A stretch of DNA of 64,000 nt from contig NZ_CP096276.1 in the NCBI RefSeq assembly GCF_024662235.1, forward strand, positions 5,828,001-5,892,000, given 5' to 3'. The stretch comes from Pimelobacter simplex. Its GTDB lineage: Bacteria; Actinomycetota; Actinomycetes; Propionibacteriales; Nocardioidaceae. Shown piece by piece: positions 1-12,540 of the stretch; the stretch's first letter is position 1, and each line of letters begins with the position of its first letter. A program made the translations under genes and the position numbers. A model generated the notes under the pieces. It was not told where the DNA came from. It did not search any database and was given only the letters and a program-made list of their open reading frames with translations.

Positions 1-77
1 TCGCGATCAACGTGATCGACCTCTTCCTGTCCATGGCGATCTGGGGCGCCTCGACCACCGTGCGACTGGCGGGGTGA
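1..77 (+). CDS. MlaE/YrbE-type ABC permease, C-terminal fragment
   Basis: Only the last 24 codons lie in the window, reading from base 3 to the TGA at 75-77. The visible end is hydrophobic (…LFLSMAIWGASTTVRLAG). In actinobacterial mce operons two YrbE/MlaE permease genes directly precede mceA, and this fragment ends 7 bases before the mceA start, so it is almost certainly the second permease (yrbEB). It would form the membrane channel of the Mce lipid importer. The identification rests mainly on position, since no diagnostic motif is visible. Confidence 0.7.
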   Translation, partial: AINVIDLFLSMAIWGASTTVRLAG

Positions 78-84
78 GGCGACG

Positions 85-1338
85 ATGAACCGCGTGCTCT
101 CCGCCCACCGCGTGCTCGGTGTCGTCTTCGTGTGCCTGCTGCTGGTCGGCGTCTGGCTGACCTACGCGACGTTCACCAAGAAGTTCACGAGCTATGACCG
201 GGTCACCCTCGAGACCACCAACATCGGCCTGCAGCTGCCGAACCGGGCCGACGTCAAGGTCCGCGGCGTGATCGTGGGCGAGGTGCTCGCCACCGAGGCC
301 GGCGACGCCGGCGGCGCCAAGATCACCCTCGGCCTCTACCGCGACAAGATCGGCGTGGTCCCGGCCAACGTGACCGGCTCGATCGTGCCCAAGACGCTCT
401 TCGGCGAGAAGTACGTCTCGCTCGTCATCCCCGACAGCGGCCCGTCGGGCACGATGCGCGCCGGCGCGACCATCGACCGCACGGTGGTCAGCACCGAGCT
501 CGAGGAGGTCCTCTCCGACCTCTACCCGCTGCTCCAGACGGTGCGCCCGGCCGACCTCAACATGACGCTGACCGCGCTCGCGACCGCGCTCGAGGGCCGC
601 GGCGAGCAGCTGGGCAAGAACCTCGAGGTGCTCGACTCCTACCTCAAGCGGCTCAACCCGCAGATCCCGGCGCTGCTCGAGGACCTCAAGCTCACCGCCG
701 ACGTCTCCGACACCTACGCCGACATCCTTCCCCAGGTGGCCCAGATCCTCGACGACACCGTGAAGACCACCGGCACCATCGAGGAGCGCGAGGCCTCGCT
801 GCGCGCGACCCTGCGCGACGTGCGGACCTTCTCCGACACCGCGCGCTCCTTCCTCGACGCCAACGCCGAGCGGCTCGAGGAGGCCGGGCGGCTGAGCACG
901 CCGATCCTGCGGGCACTGGCGCGCTACGCACCCGAGATCCCGTGCATGGCCAAGGCGATCACCACCGTCCAGGGCCGGCTCGCCCAGGCGTTCCGCGGCT
1001 ACGAGCTGCACATCGTGCTCGAGACGCTGCAGGACCAGCCGCGCAAGTACACCGCCAAGGACAAGCCGATCTTCGGTGACGACCGCGGCCCCGACTGCCT
1101 CGGCCTGCCCAACCCGGTGTGGAGCCAGGAGAACCCGCACGGCCCGCTGCCCAAGCTCAACGACGGCATCAACGGCAACACCGGCAAGGGCAACCTGCGT
1201 CCCGGCGCCGGCTACCAGGGCACCCCGGACGACGTGACCGCGCTGCGCGGCGCCCTCGACGCCGAGTACGACGGCGCGGGCTCCGACCTCAACGTCCTGC
1301 TGACCGGCCCGCTGCTCGCCCAGGGAGCCACGCGATGA
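85..1338 (+). CDS. mceA: Mce family protein, position A
   Basis: The 417-residue protein has one N-terminal membrane anchor (about residues 8-28) and then an MlaD/Mce domain (about 35-115) with the typical short segments VRGVIVGEV and KTLFGEKYVSL. A helical region follows (about 140-280) and then a polar tail. Mce proteins form a hexameric tunnel that carries lipids across the cell envelope to the YrbE permease. The ATG follows the permease stop by 7 bases, and the stop overlaps the next start (ATGA). It is the first of six similar genes, hence position A. The transported lipid (sterol, fatty acid or other) cannot be read from the sequence. Confidence 0.9.
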   Translation: MNRVLSAHRVLGVVFVCLLLVGVWLTYATFTKKFTSYDRVTLETTNIGLQLPNRADVKVRGVIVGEVLATEAGDAGGAKITLGLYRDKIGVVPANVTGSIVPKTLFGEKYVSLVIPDSGPSGTMRAGATIDRTVVSTELEEVLSDLYPLLQTVRPADLNMTLTALATALEGRGEQLGKNLEVLDSYLKRLNPQIPALLEDLKLTADVSDTYADILPQVAQILDDTVKTTGTIEEREASLRATLRDVRTFSDTARSFLDANAERLEEAGRLSTPILRALARYAPEIPCMAKAITTVQGRLAQAFRGYELHIVLETLQDQPRKYTAKDKPIFGDDRGPDCLGLPNPVWSQENPHGPLPKLNDGINGNTGKGNLRPGAGYQGTPDDVTALRGALDAEYDGAGSDLNVLLTGPLLAQGATR

Positions 1339-2396
1339 TCCGGGGCCTCGACAAGCAGACCAGCGGCGCGCTCGTCCGGCTGGTGATCTTCATGGTCACC
1401 ACGGCGCTCGCGACCGGCGTGCTGATCGTGACGATCGGCAACCTGTCCTTCGGCAGCACGAAGCAGTACTCCGCCGACTTCACCGACGCGACGGGCGTCA
1501 ACAAGGGCGACGACATCCGGATCGCCGGCGTCAAGGTCGGCTCCGTCGAAGGTGTCGAGGTCAAGGGCGCCCACCGGGCCCGGGTCACCTTCAAGGTCGA
1601 CGCCGACACGGTCCTCGACGGCGCGACCCACGCCCGGATCCGCTACCGGAACCTGATCGGCCAGCGCTACATCTCGCTGACCCAGGAGGGCACCGCCGGC
1701 GGCGGTCGCCTCGGCGAGGGCGACACGATCGCGATGGGCAACACCGAGGCCGCGCTCGACCTGACGGTGCTCTTCAACGGCTTCAAGCCGCTCTTCCAGG
1801 CGCTCTCGCCCGACGACATCAACAAGCTCTCCTACGAGATCGTCCAGGTCTTCCAGGGCGAGGGCGGCACCGTCCAGGGGCTGCTGTCGAGCACCGCGTC
1901 GGTCACCCAGACGCTGGCCGACCGCGACCAGGTGATCGGCGACCTGATCGAGAACCTCGACTACGTCCTGGGCCACGTCGCCGACCGCGACAAGCAGCTG
2001 ACCCGGCTCATCGACAGCTTCCGCTCGCTCGTGGGCGGCCTCAACGACGACCGCGAGGCGATCCTCTCCTCGCTCGACTCGATCTCGGACCTCTCGGTGC
2101 AGACCGCGGCCCTGGTGACCGACATCAAGGACCCGTTCGTCAAGGACATCAAGGAGCTGCGCAAGCTCGCCGGCAACCTCGACCGCAACCGCAAGGAGAT
2201 CGACCGCTCCCTGCAGGTGCTCCCGATCAAGCTCACCAAGATCGGCCGGACGGCGACCTACGGCTCCTGGTTCAACTTCTACCTGTGCCACTTCAAGGCC
2301 ACGATCACGCTGCCGGGCGCGAAGAAGCCGCTCCCGCCGGTCGCCTACAAGGTGGCCGCCGACCGGTGCTCGCTCCAGCGGGAGGTGGGTCAGTGA
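1335..2396 (+). CDS. mceB: Mce family protein, position B
   Basis: The 353-residue protein starts at the ATG that overlaps the mceA stop; the open frame runs further upstream but that part is out-of-frame mceA sequence. A membrane anchor spans about residues 14-38, followed by the MlaD/Mce domain with IRIAGVKVGSVEGV and YRNLIGQRYISL. A long helical part follows, with repeated DRDKQL and DRDQVI segments that suggest a coiled coil. The C-terminus carries Cys residues in the pattern FYLCHFK…DRCSL, typical of MceB proteins. The operon context and start-stop overlaps on both sides imply stoichiometric, coupled translation with the other Mce subunits. Confidence 0.9.
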   Translation: MIRGLDKQTSGALVRLVIFMVTTALATGVLIVTIGNLSFGSTKQYSADFTDATGVNKGDDIRIAGVKVGSVEGVEVKGAHRARVTFKVDADTVLDGATHARIRYRNLIGQRYISLTQEGTAGGGRLGEGDTIAMGNTEAALDLTVLFNGFKPLFQALSPDDINKLSYEIVQVFQGEGGTVQGLLSSTASVTQTLADRDQVIGDLIENLDYVLGHVADRDKQLTRLIDSFRSLVGGLNDDREAILSSLDSISDLSVQTAALVTDIKDPFVKDIKELRKLAGNLDRNRKEIDRSLQVLPIKLTKIGRTATYGSWFNFYLCHFKATITLPGAKKPLPPVAYKVAADRCSLQREVGQ

Positions 2397-3364
2397 CGAA
2401 GCCGTTCCGCGAGCGCAACCCCGTCATCATCGGCATGGTCAGCATCGCCGTGCTGGTGCTCGGCCTGGTCGCGGCGTTCCGCGCCCAGGACCTGCCGCTG
2501 ATCGGTGGCGGCGACACCTACTACGCCTCGTTCTCCGAGGCGGGCGGGCTCAAGGTCAAGGACGAGGTCCGCATCGCCGGCGTCCGCGTCGGCCAGGTGA
2601 CCTCGATGGACCTCGACGGCAACTCGGTCAAGGTCGGCTTCAAGATCAAGTCCGACGCCGCCTTCGGCGACGAGACCCGGGCCGACATCAAGGTCAAGAC
2701 GATCCTCGGCTCGATGTTCCTCGCGCTCGAGCCGGCCGGCAGCGGCCAGCTCGCCGAGGGCACCACGATCCCGGTCGAGCGGACCAGCTCGCCGTACGAC
2801 GTGGTCGACGCCTTCACCGGCCTCGCCGAGACCTCCGCCGACATCGACACCGACCAGCTCGCCGCGTCGCTGACGACGCTGGCCGACCTGACCCGCAACA
2901 CGCCCGAGGACTTCCGCAAGGCGCTCACCGGCCTGTCCGCGCTGGCCGACACCGTCGCCTCGCGCGACAAGGAGATCGGCTCGCTGCTGCAGAACCTGCA
3001 CCGGGTCTCGACCGTGCTCGACTCGCGCGACGAGGACATCGTCGCGCTGATGGGCGACGCCGACACGCTGTTCACCGCGCTGCTGCAGCGCAAGGAGCAG
3101 ATCCACCGGCTGCTGGTCTCGACCTCGACGCTGAGCACCAAGCTGACCGGCCTGATCCGGGACAGCCGCGCCGACCTCAAGCCGGCGCTCGACCACCTCG
3201 ACTCGGTGCTCCAGGTGATCAAGAAGAACGAGAACAACCTCGAGGACTCGATCGCGACGATGGCGCCCTTCTACCGGGTCTTCGCGAGCACGCTCGGCAG
3301 CGGCCCGTGGTTCGACACCTACATCTTCAACCTGCCGCCCGTCCCGGGGACGGTGGGCCAGTGA
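2393..3364 (+). CDS. mceC: Mce family protein, position C
   Basis: The GTG start overlaps the mceB stop (GTGA), giving a 323-residue protein. An N-terminal anchor at about residues 11-28 precedes the MlaD/Mce domain (VRIAGVRVGQVTSM, KTILGSMFLAL). A helical region rich in charged heptad-like stretches (SRDKEIGSLLQNL, SRDEDIVALMGDA) follows. The C-terminus ends in a conserved-looking LGSGPWFDTYIFNLPP segment. It is shorter than MceA, as is usual for MceC. I chose the GTG rather than the longer upstream frame because that upstream part has the composition of an out-of-frame read. Confidence 0.9.
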   Translation: MTKPFRERNPVIIGMVSIAVLVLGLVAAFRAQDLPLIGGGDTYYASFSEAGGLKVKDEVRIAGVRVGQVTSMDLDGNSVKVGFKIKSDAAFGDETRADIKVKTILGSMFLALEPAGSGQLAEGTTIPVERTSSPYDVVDAFTGLAETSADIDTDQLAASLTTLADLTRNTPEDFRKALTGLSALADTVASRDKEIGSLLQNLHRVSTVLDSRDEDIVALMGDADTLFTALLQRKEQIHRLLVSTSTLSTKLTGLIRDSRADLKPALDHLDSVLQVIKKNENNLEDSIATMAPFYRVFASTLGSGPWFDTYIFNLPPVPGTVGQ

Positions 3365-4497
3365 CCGGGCTGCGCCGCTGGCTCCCGCTGGCCGTCATCG
3401 GACTCCTCGTCGTCGCCGGCGTGGTGTGGATGTTCGGCGGCAAGGGCGACAGCAAGACCGTGACGGCGTACTTCCCGCGGGCCGTGTCGGTCTACGAGGG
3501 CAGCGACCTGCGGGTGCTCGGCGTCCGGGTCGGCCAGGTCGACGAGGTGACCCCCGCGGGCACCAAGGTCAAGGTCGTCATGTCCTACGACTCCGACGTC
3601 AAGGTGCCGGCCGACGCCGACGCGGTGATCGTCTCGCCGTCGGTCGTGGGGGACCGCTACATCCAGCTCTCGCCCGCCTTCGAGAAGGGGGACGAGGAGA
3701 TGGCCGACAACACGGTCATCGAGGTCGCCAAGACCGCCGTCCCGCTCGAGCTCGACCAGATCTACTCCAGCATCGACAAGCTGACGGTGGCCCTGGGGCC
3801 CAACGGCGCCAACAAGGACGGTGCGCTCACCGACCTGCTGGAGCAGACCGCCCGCAACTTCGGCGGCCAGGGCGCCAACTTCCACCAGACGATCAAGGAC
3901 TTCGGCCGGCTCAGCGAGACGCTCGACAACAACAAGGACGAGCTCTTCGAGTCGACCGCCCAGCTCGAGTCGTTCATCAAGACGCTGGCCGACAACGACA
4001 CGACCGTGCGCGACTTCAACAAGTCCCTCGGCAACGTCTCCAGCCTGCTCGCCGACGAGCGCCAGGAGCTGACCACCGCCCTGGGCAACCTCGGTACGGC
4101 GCTCGGCGAGGTCGCCACGTTCGTCAAGGACAACCGGGCCGTCCTCGGTCGCAACATCAAGGACGTCAACCGGGTCGCCAAGGTGCTGGTGCGCCAGCGC
4201 GCCGCGCTCGACGAGCTGCTCCAGGCCGGTCCGCTCGCGCTGACGAACCTGTACCACACGTACAACCCCAAGGACGGCACGCTCGACACCAACGCCAACC
4301 TGGGCAACATCCTCCACGAGCTGACCTCCAACCCGGGCGCCGTCGTGTGCGCCCTGGTCTCGGGCGTCGACAAGAAGGGCGACCTGTGCAAGCTGGTCGA
4401 CAAGCTGCTGCCCCGCGGTGCGCCGTTCGGGACCGGCTCGTGGTCCGGCAAGCAGTACGACCCGACCCTCAACGGCCTGGTGGAGGTGGACCGATGA
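3361..4497 (+). CDS. mceD: Mce family protein, position D
   Basis: The 378-residue protein starts at a GTG overlapping the mceC stop. The anchor lies at about residues 8-26, and the Mce domain contains DLRVLGVRVGQVDEV and PSVVGDRYIQL. The helical section (about 130-280) has repeated Asn/Asp-Lys-rich turns such as DNNKDELFES and DNRAVLGRN. Two Cys residues occur near the C-terminus (VVCALVSG and GDLCKLVDK). The stop overlaps the next ATG. Nothing suggests loss of function, and it sits in the D position by order. Confidence 0.9.
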   Translation: MTGLRRWLPLAVIGLLVVAGVVWMFGGKGDSKTVTAYFPRAVSVYEGSDLRVLGVRVGQVDEVTPAGTKVKVVMSYDSDVKVPADADAVIVSPSVVGDRYIQLSPAFEKGDEEMADNTVIEVAKTAVPLELDQIYSSIDKLTVALGPNGANKDGALTDLLEQTARNFGGQGANFHQTIKDFGRLSETLDNNKDELFESTAQLESFIKTLADNDTTVRDFNKSLGNVSSLLADERQELTTALGNLGTALGEVATFVKDNRAVLGRNIKDVNRVAKVLVRQRAALDELLQAGPLALTNLYHTYNPKDGTLDTNANLGNILHELTSNPGAVVCALVSGVDKKGDLCKLVDKLLPRGAPFGTGSWSGKQYDPTLNGLVEVDR

Positions 4498-5963
4498 CGA
4501 CCCGCCTGCGCGCGCGCCTGGGCCGCCGTACCCGTGCGGTCGCCGCTCTCGGCGCCGGCCTGCTGCTGCTCACCGGCTGCAACTTCGACGTCTACTCGCT
4601 GCCGCTGCCCGGTGGCGCCGACACCGGCAAGGACCCGATCCACGTCAAGGTCCGCTTCCCCGACGTCCTCGACCTGGTGCCGAAGTCCTCGGTCAAGGTC
4701 AACGACGTCGCGGTCGGCCAGGTGACCAAGGTGACCCTCGACGGCTACCAGGCCGTGGTCGAGCTCGAGCTCCGCAAGGACGTCGACCTGCCCGACAACG
4801 CGGTCGCCACGATCCGCCAGACCAGCCTGCTCGGCGAGAAGTTCGTCTCGCTGGCCACGCCGACGTCCGGCGCCAAGGGCCGGCTCTCCGACGGCGACCT
4901 GATCCCCGACGGCGGCCACAACCCCGAGGTCGAGGACGTGCTGAGCGCGCTGAGCCTGGTGCTCAACGGCGGCGGCGTCGCCCAGCTCAAGACGATCTCC
5001 TCCGAGCTCAACCTCGCCCTCGAGGGCCGCGAGGGCTCGGCCAAGTCCGTGCTCACCCAGGTCTCGTCGCTGATGGGCCAGCTCGACCAGCGCAAGCAGG
5101 ACATCGTGCGCGCGATCGAGTCGGTCAACCGGCTCGCGCTCACCGCGCGCAAGCACCAGAAGAGCATCGATGCGGCGCTCGACGAGCTGCCCAGCGCGCT
5201 CGACTCGCTCGACAGCCAGCGCGAGGACCTCGTCGCGATGCTCGACGGGCTGACCAAGCTCAGCGACGTCGGCGTCCGGGTCATCCAGACCACGCAGGCC
5301 ACGACGGTCGACTCGCTCCGCTCGCTCGACCCGGTGCTCACCCAGCTGGCCAAGGCCGGCGACGACTTCGTCAAGGGCTTCAGCACGTTCCTGACCTACC
5401 CGTTCATCGACGAGTCGGTCGGCCGCGACCCGCGGGTCGCCGAGAACCTGCACATGGGCGACTACGTCAACCTGTCGATCGACCTGCAGCTCGACTTCAA
5501 CAACCTCGCGCTGCCGGACATCCCGTGCATCCCGATCAACCTGCTGCCCGACAGTCCGCTCGACCAGCTGATCAACCTCAAGAACCTCTGCAACGGCGTC
5601 TTCCAGACGCTCCAGGGGTGCCTGCGGACGCCGGTCAACATCGATGCCTGCCGCCAGCTCCCGAAGTACCTCTTCGACAACGTCTGCGCGGCGGTCAAGC
5701 TGCTGTGCGGCCTGGTCGGCAACAAGCCGGGTGCCACCAGCGGGGACAAGGCCAGTGCCGGCACCGACCCGCTCAGCCAGCTGCTCAACAACGTGCTCAA
5801 GGGCGGCGGCCTCGGCCGGCCCGCTCCGGGCGGCAGCAGCGAGGCCGACGTGATGTGGGCCGACTTCGACGACGCCTACGACGCCAACCTGCTCCGGGCC
5901 TACGCCGGCCCGCTGGTGGCCGCGCCCGGTGGCGCCACGACGACCGGGGGGACCAGCCGATGA
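4494..5963 (+). CDS. mceE: Mce family lipoprotein, position E (LprK-like)
   Basis: The 489-residue protein starts at the ATG overlapping the mceD stop. Unlike its neighbours it has a lipoprotein signal: Arg-rich start, hydrophobic run and lipobox LLTGC with Cys29. This is the family hallmark of MceE (LprK in Mycobacterium). The Mce domain follows (VKVNDVAVGQVTKV, TSLLGEKFVSL). Its C-terminal part has six or more Cys residues in a Pro/Leu-rich stretch (about residues 340-420) that could form disulfides outside the membrane. It is longer than the other subunits, as usual for E members. Confidence 0.92.
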   Translation: MTTRLRARLGRRTRAVAALGAGLLLLTGCNFDVYSLPLPGGADTGKDPIHVKVRFPDVLDLVPKSSVKVNDVAVGQVTKVTLDGYQAVVELELRKDVDLPDNAVATIRQTSLLGEKFVSLATPTSGAKGRLSDGDLIPDGGHNPEVEDVLSALSLVLNGGGVAQLKTISSELNLALEGREGSAKSVLTQVSSLMGQLDQRKQDIVRAIESVNRLALTARKHQKSIDAALDELPSALDSLDSQREDLVAMLDGLTKLSDVGVRVIQTTQATTVDSLRSLDPVLTQLAKAGDDFVKGFSTFLTYPFIDESVGRDPRVAENLHMGDYVNLSIDLQLDFNNLALPDIPCIPINLLPDSPLDQLINLKNLCNGVFQTLQGCLRTPVNIDACRQLPKYLFDNVCAAVKLLCGLVGNKPGATSGDKASAGTDPLSQLLNNVLKGGGLGRPAPGGSSEADVMWADFDDAYDANLLRAYAGPLVAAPGGATTTGGTSR

Positions 5964-7246
5964 TCACCCGTCGTACCCGGATCCAGCTGATCGTCTTCGC
6001 GATCATCACGCTGCTCGGCGTCTCGTTCGTGGGCGCCCGCTACGCCAAGCTCGACCGGCTCGTGGTCGACCGCTCCTACACGGTCACCGCGCACTACCCA
6101 CAGTCCGGCGGCATCTTCACCGGTGCCGAGGTGACCTACCGCGGTGTCGGCATCGGCACGGTCGGCGACCTGGTCCTCACCGACAAGGGCGTCGACGTCC
6201 AGCTCGAGATCGAGAAGAAGTGGGACAAGATCCCGCGCGACAGCATCGCGCTGGTCGGCAACCGCTCCGCCGTCGGTGAGCAGTACGTCGAGCTGCAGCC
6301 CCAGACCGACAAGGGTCCCTACCTCGTCGACGGCTCCCAGCTCGACGACGTCGCCACGCCCATCGCCACCGAGAAGCTGCTCGGCGACCTCTCCGCGACG
6401 GTCGCCAGCGTCGACCGGGACTCGCTGCGGACCACGGTCGAGGAGCTCGGCAAGGCCTTCGGCGGCACCGGCCCCGACCTGCAGAAGATCATCGACACCG
6501 GCAACTCGTTCATCGAGACCGCCAACGACAACTTCGACATCACCTCGGCGCTGATCAAGGACAGCAACACCGTCCTCAACGGCCAGCTCGCGACCGAGTC
6601 CTCGCTGCGCACCTTCGCCAGCCAGCTCTCGCTCTTCAGCGGCGCCCTCGCCGGCGCCGATCCGCAGCTGCGCAAGGTGATCGACTCCGGCTCGGCCGCG
6701 GCCACCCAGCTGCGCACCTTCCTGGAGCAGAACGGCGTCGAGCTCAGCGAGCTGCTCGCCAACCTGGTCGCCACCGGCCGGGTCGTGGTCAAGCACATCC
6801 CCGCGATCAAGCAGATGCTCGTCGTCTACCCCTACGCCGTGGTCGGCGGCTTCGTCACCGTCGGCAAGAGCCCCAACGGCTTCTGGGACGCGCACTTCGG
6901 CCTGGTCCTCGCGCCCGACAGCACGCCCTGCTACGCGGGCTACCTCAAGAAGCGCAAGAGCCCCTCCGACCGCTTCGAGAACCCGCCGATGCCCAACGTC
7001 GGCTGCACCGAGCCGGCCTCCAAGAGCAACCCGCGCGGCACCCAGAACCTGCCGCGCGCCGTACCGGACGTCGACGGGACCTCCCCGGTCGTCGCCAGCT
7101 ACGACACGAAGTCGGGCCAGCTGAGCTGGGGTGCGCCCGCGTCGTCCGACACCCGCCGGGGTAGCGTGGCGCCGCCGTCGCTGGGAGAGGACTCGTGGAA
7201 GTGGCTGTACGTCCAACCGATGCTCGACTCGACCGCGACCCGGTGA
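5960..7246 (+). CDS. mceF: Mce family protein, position F
   Basis: The 428-residue protein starts at the ATG overlapping the mceE stop. A membrane anchor lies at about residues 7-25 and the Mce domain includes AEVTYRGVGIGTVGDL and GNRSAVGEQYVEL. The helical part (about 130-270) is followed by a C-terminal region with the YPYAVVGGFV segment and two Cys residues (TPCYAGY, NVGCTEP), common in MceF. Its last 52 bases are shared with the next gene in another frame, a longer overlap than elsewhere in this operon. Confidence 0.9.
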   Translation: MITRRTRIQLIVFAIITLLGVSFVGARYAKLDRLVVDRSYTVTAHYPQSGGIFTGAEVTYRGVGIGTVGDLVLTDKGVDVQLEIEKKWDKIPRDSIALVGNRSAVGEQYVELQPQTDKGPYLVDGSQLDDVATPIATEKLLGDLSATVASVDRDSLRTTVEELGKAFGGTGPDLQKIIDTGNSFIETANDNFDITSALIKDSNTVLNGQLATESSLRTFASQLSLFSGALAGADPQLRKVIDSGSAAATQLRTFLEQNGVELSELLANLVATGRVVVKHIPAIKQMLVVYPYAVVGGFVTVGKSPNGFWDAHFGLVLAPDSTPCYAGYLKKRKSPSDRFENPPMPNVGCTEPASKSNPRGTQNLPRAVPDVDGTSPVVASYDTKSGQLSWGAPASSDTRRGSVAPPSLGEDSWKWLYVQPMLDSTATR

Positions 7247-7941
7247 GGCCCGCCGCGCCCCGCGCCACGCTTCGCTGGATCGTCATGGCGGTCCTGCTCG
7301 GCGTCCTGGTCGCCTCCCTCGGCGTCACCGCCTGGGTGGTGGTCGACAAGGCCGACGGCGACCTCGGCTCCCTGCGCCACCCGCCCAAGGACGAGACCGC
7401 CCAGCGCGAGAAGGCGCTCGCCGCGGCCCGCACCTTCGTCCAGCGGTTCAACACCTACGGGCCCGGGCTGCTCGACAGCGCCGGCAAGATGCCCGACTAC
7501 GCCGCGGTCGGTGGGCTGATGACGGCCAAGTTCCGCACGGTCTTCGACAAGAACGTCGGCTATGCCGAGGAGACCGTCAAGCAGACCCAGATCGACCGGA
7601 CCGGTACGCCGTACGCGGTCGGGATCGCGTCGATCGACGCCGACTCCGCCCAGGTGCTCGTGGCCGGCGTCGTGGAGTTCTCCTACCCCGACCCCAAGAA
7701 GGCGGGGGAGCGGATCCCGTTCGAGCCGCTGCGCTTCCGCTACGAGGTCTCGCTGGTCAAGCAGGACGGCCGCTGGCTGGTCGACGACCTCGACGACGTC
7801 GACGACGAGCTGCCCTCGTTCGGTGAGGCCTCGATCCCGCAGGGTGGCGCGCCGAGCCCGGCGCCCTCGGGCGGGGCCGGCCCGTCCGGCACCCCGTCCG
7901 GCAGCCCGACCGGCAGCCCGACCGGAACGGCGGGTCAGTGA
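7195..7941 (+). CDS. Mce-associated membrane protein (Mas-like)
   Basis: The protein has 248 residues from the GTG at 7195, preceded by a GGAGAGG ribosome site inside the 3' end of mceF; a second GTG at 7201 is possible. It has a short cytoplasmic N-terminus, one membrane helix (about residues 25-48), and an extracellular domain of about 150 residues that looks like the NTF2-like fold usual for Mce-associated proteins (EKALAAARTFVQRF, PLRFRYEVSLVKQDGRWLVDD). The end is a Pro/Ser/Gly tail with GSPT repeats. Mas proteins are thought to stabilise or assist the Mce complex; that role here is inferred from position and architecture. Confidence 0.75.
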   Translation: MEVAVRPTDARLDRDPVRPAAPRATLRWIVMAVLLGVLVASLGVTAWVVVDKADGDLGSLRHPPKDETAQREKALAAARTFVQRFNTYGPGLLDSAGKMPDYAAVGGLMTAKFRTVFDKNVGYAEETVKQTQIDRTGTPYAVGIASIDADSAQVLVAGVVEFSYPDPKKAGERIPFEPLRFRYEVSLVKQDGRWLVDDLDDVDDELPSFGEASIPQGGAPSPAPSGGAGPSGTPSGSPTGSPTGTAGQ

Positions 7942-8792
7942 TGAGCACCAACCTCTACGACCTCCTCGACGTCGACGAGAGCGCGAGCGCCGACGAGATC
8001 CGCGCCGCGTGGAAGTCCGCGATCGCCGACCTCGACCCGACCGAGCGCCGGTTCCGGGCGTTCAACGACGCCGCCGGGGTGCTGCTCGACGCCGAGCGCC
8101 GCGCCGCCTACGACGCGGAGCTGGCCGCCGAGCGAGAGGCTGCCGAGCCCGAGGTCACCCCCGAGCCCGAGCCCACGGGCACCCCGGCGCCCGCGCCGGC
8201 GACCGCGGCCGCGGCCGACGAGCCCGAGGGCAAGCCCGCCGCGCAGCCCGGCGCCGGCCCCTCGACCACCGCCCTGATCGCCGTCGGTGTCGTGGCGCTG
8301 CTCGCCCTGGCCCTCGCGGTCGGCGTGCTCCTCATGCCCGGCGCCACCGGCGACGACACCGCCAAGGCGGTCTCCGAGCGCAACACCCGCGCCGAGCGCG
8401 CGGCGCTCTCGGCCGAGGGCGCCGCCGAGCAGATGGTCGCGCCGGTGCTGTCGTACAACTACAAGACGATGGCCGACGACCTCGAGCGCCACCGTGGCTA
8501 CATGACCACGACGCTGGCCGACAAGCAGGCCCGCGCCTGGCCCGAGATCACCAAGGAAGCCGAGTCCCAGCAGATCGTCGTCGAGGCCAAGGCCAGCGCG
8601 ACCGCCCTCACCCGGGTCGACCCGGCGGGGGACCGCGCCACGGTCGTGGTCTACGTCGACCAGTACGTCACCAAGGCCGGCGGCAAGCCCTTCGTGCTCC
8701 AGATGTGGGCGACGCTCTCGCTCAAGCGCGCCTCGGGCAGCGCCGAGCGCTGGCAGCTCGAGGACCTGTGCACCGACGCGTCCTGTGGGTGA
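7941..8792 (+). CDS. Mce-associated protein with degenerate J-like domain
   Basis: The 283-residue protein starts at ATG 7941 (a GTG at 7938 overlaps the previous stop and is also possible). Residues about 3-62 read like a DnaJ domain: LYDLLDVDESASADEIRAAW… and …RRFRAFNDAAGVLLDAERRAAYD, matching helices I-IV. The HPD tripeptide needed to stimulate DnaK is missing, and the loop reads ADLDPTER. A Pro/Glu/Ala linker, one membrane helix (about 110-132) and an extracellular Mas-type domain (about 150-283, ending RWQLEDLCTDASCG) follow. It is probably a second Mce-associated subunit that uses the J fold as a cytoplasmic docking module. Confidence 0.7.
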   Translation: MSTNLYDLLDVDESASADEIRAAWKSAIADLDPTERRFRAFNDAAGVLLDAERRAAYDAELAAEREAAEPEVTPEPEPTGTPAPAPATAAAADEPEGKPAAQPGAGPSTTALIAVGVVALLALALAVGVLLMPGATGDDTAKAVSERNTRAERAALSAEGAAEQMVAPVLSYNYKTMADDLERHRGYMTTTLADKQARAWPEITKEAESQQIVVEAKASATALTRVDPAGDRATVVVYVDQYVTKAGGKPFVLQMWATLSLKRASGSAERWQLEDLCTDASCG

Positions 8793-8807
8793 GCGGATCG
8801 CTGCCCC

Positions 8808-8820
8808 GCGGCGAGGCCGC
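8808..8820 (+). terminator. weak hairpin after the mce operon
   Basis: GCGGC, loop GAG, then GCCGC lies 16 bases after the last mce-associated stop. The stem is only 5 bp and no T-tract follows, so it is at best a weak terminator. Read-through into rpoB is possible. Confidence 0.25.
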
Positions 8821-8849
8821 TTGACCTTCGGAGGCGGGCGCAGCATGAT
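8821..8849 (+). promoter_or_regulatory. possible upstream rpoB promoter
   Basis: TTGACC at 8821-8826 and CATGAT at 8844-8849 are separated by 17 bases, a reasonable SigA-like match (5/6 and 4/6). It would give a leader of about 195 bases before rpoB. It is weaker evidence than the downstream site. Confidence 0.35.
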
Positions 8850-8918
8850 CGGCGGACCGGTTTCACCTGTGCACGACGGGACCGCTTCAACGGCTGTGTG
8901 AGGTTGCGCACCCGTACG

Positions 8919-8947
8919 TTGTCGAGCGCACCCCTTTGGTGTATCGT
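8919..8947 (+). promoter_or_regulatory. main rpoBC promoter candidate
   Basis: A -35 box TTGTCG at 8919-8924 and a -10 box TATCGT at 8942-8947 have an ideal 17-base spacer. This is the most AT-rich patch of the 258-base gap between the mce operon and rpoB. Transcription would begin near 8954, leaving a leader of about 97 bases with a GAAGGA ribosome site 8 bases before the TTG start. No riboswitch or L10-type leader structure is evident. Confidence 0.6.
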
Positions 8948-9050
8948 GGCTCCTTGCGCCTGCCCTCAGATGCGCTTCGGCCTGCCCGGTGGCCGATGAC
9001 GTGGTGGGCTTGGGCGCTCTCGAAGAGTCGAACCCGTCGAAGGACAACTC

Positions 9051-12533
<3,483 letters not shown>

Positions 12534-12540
12534 GTGCGGC

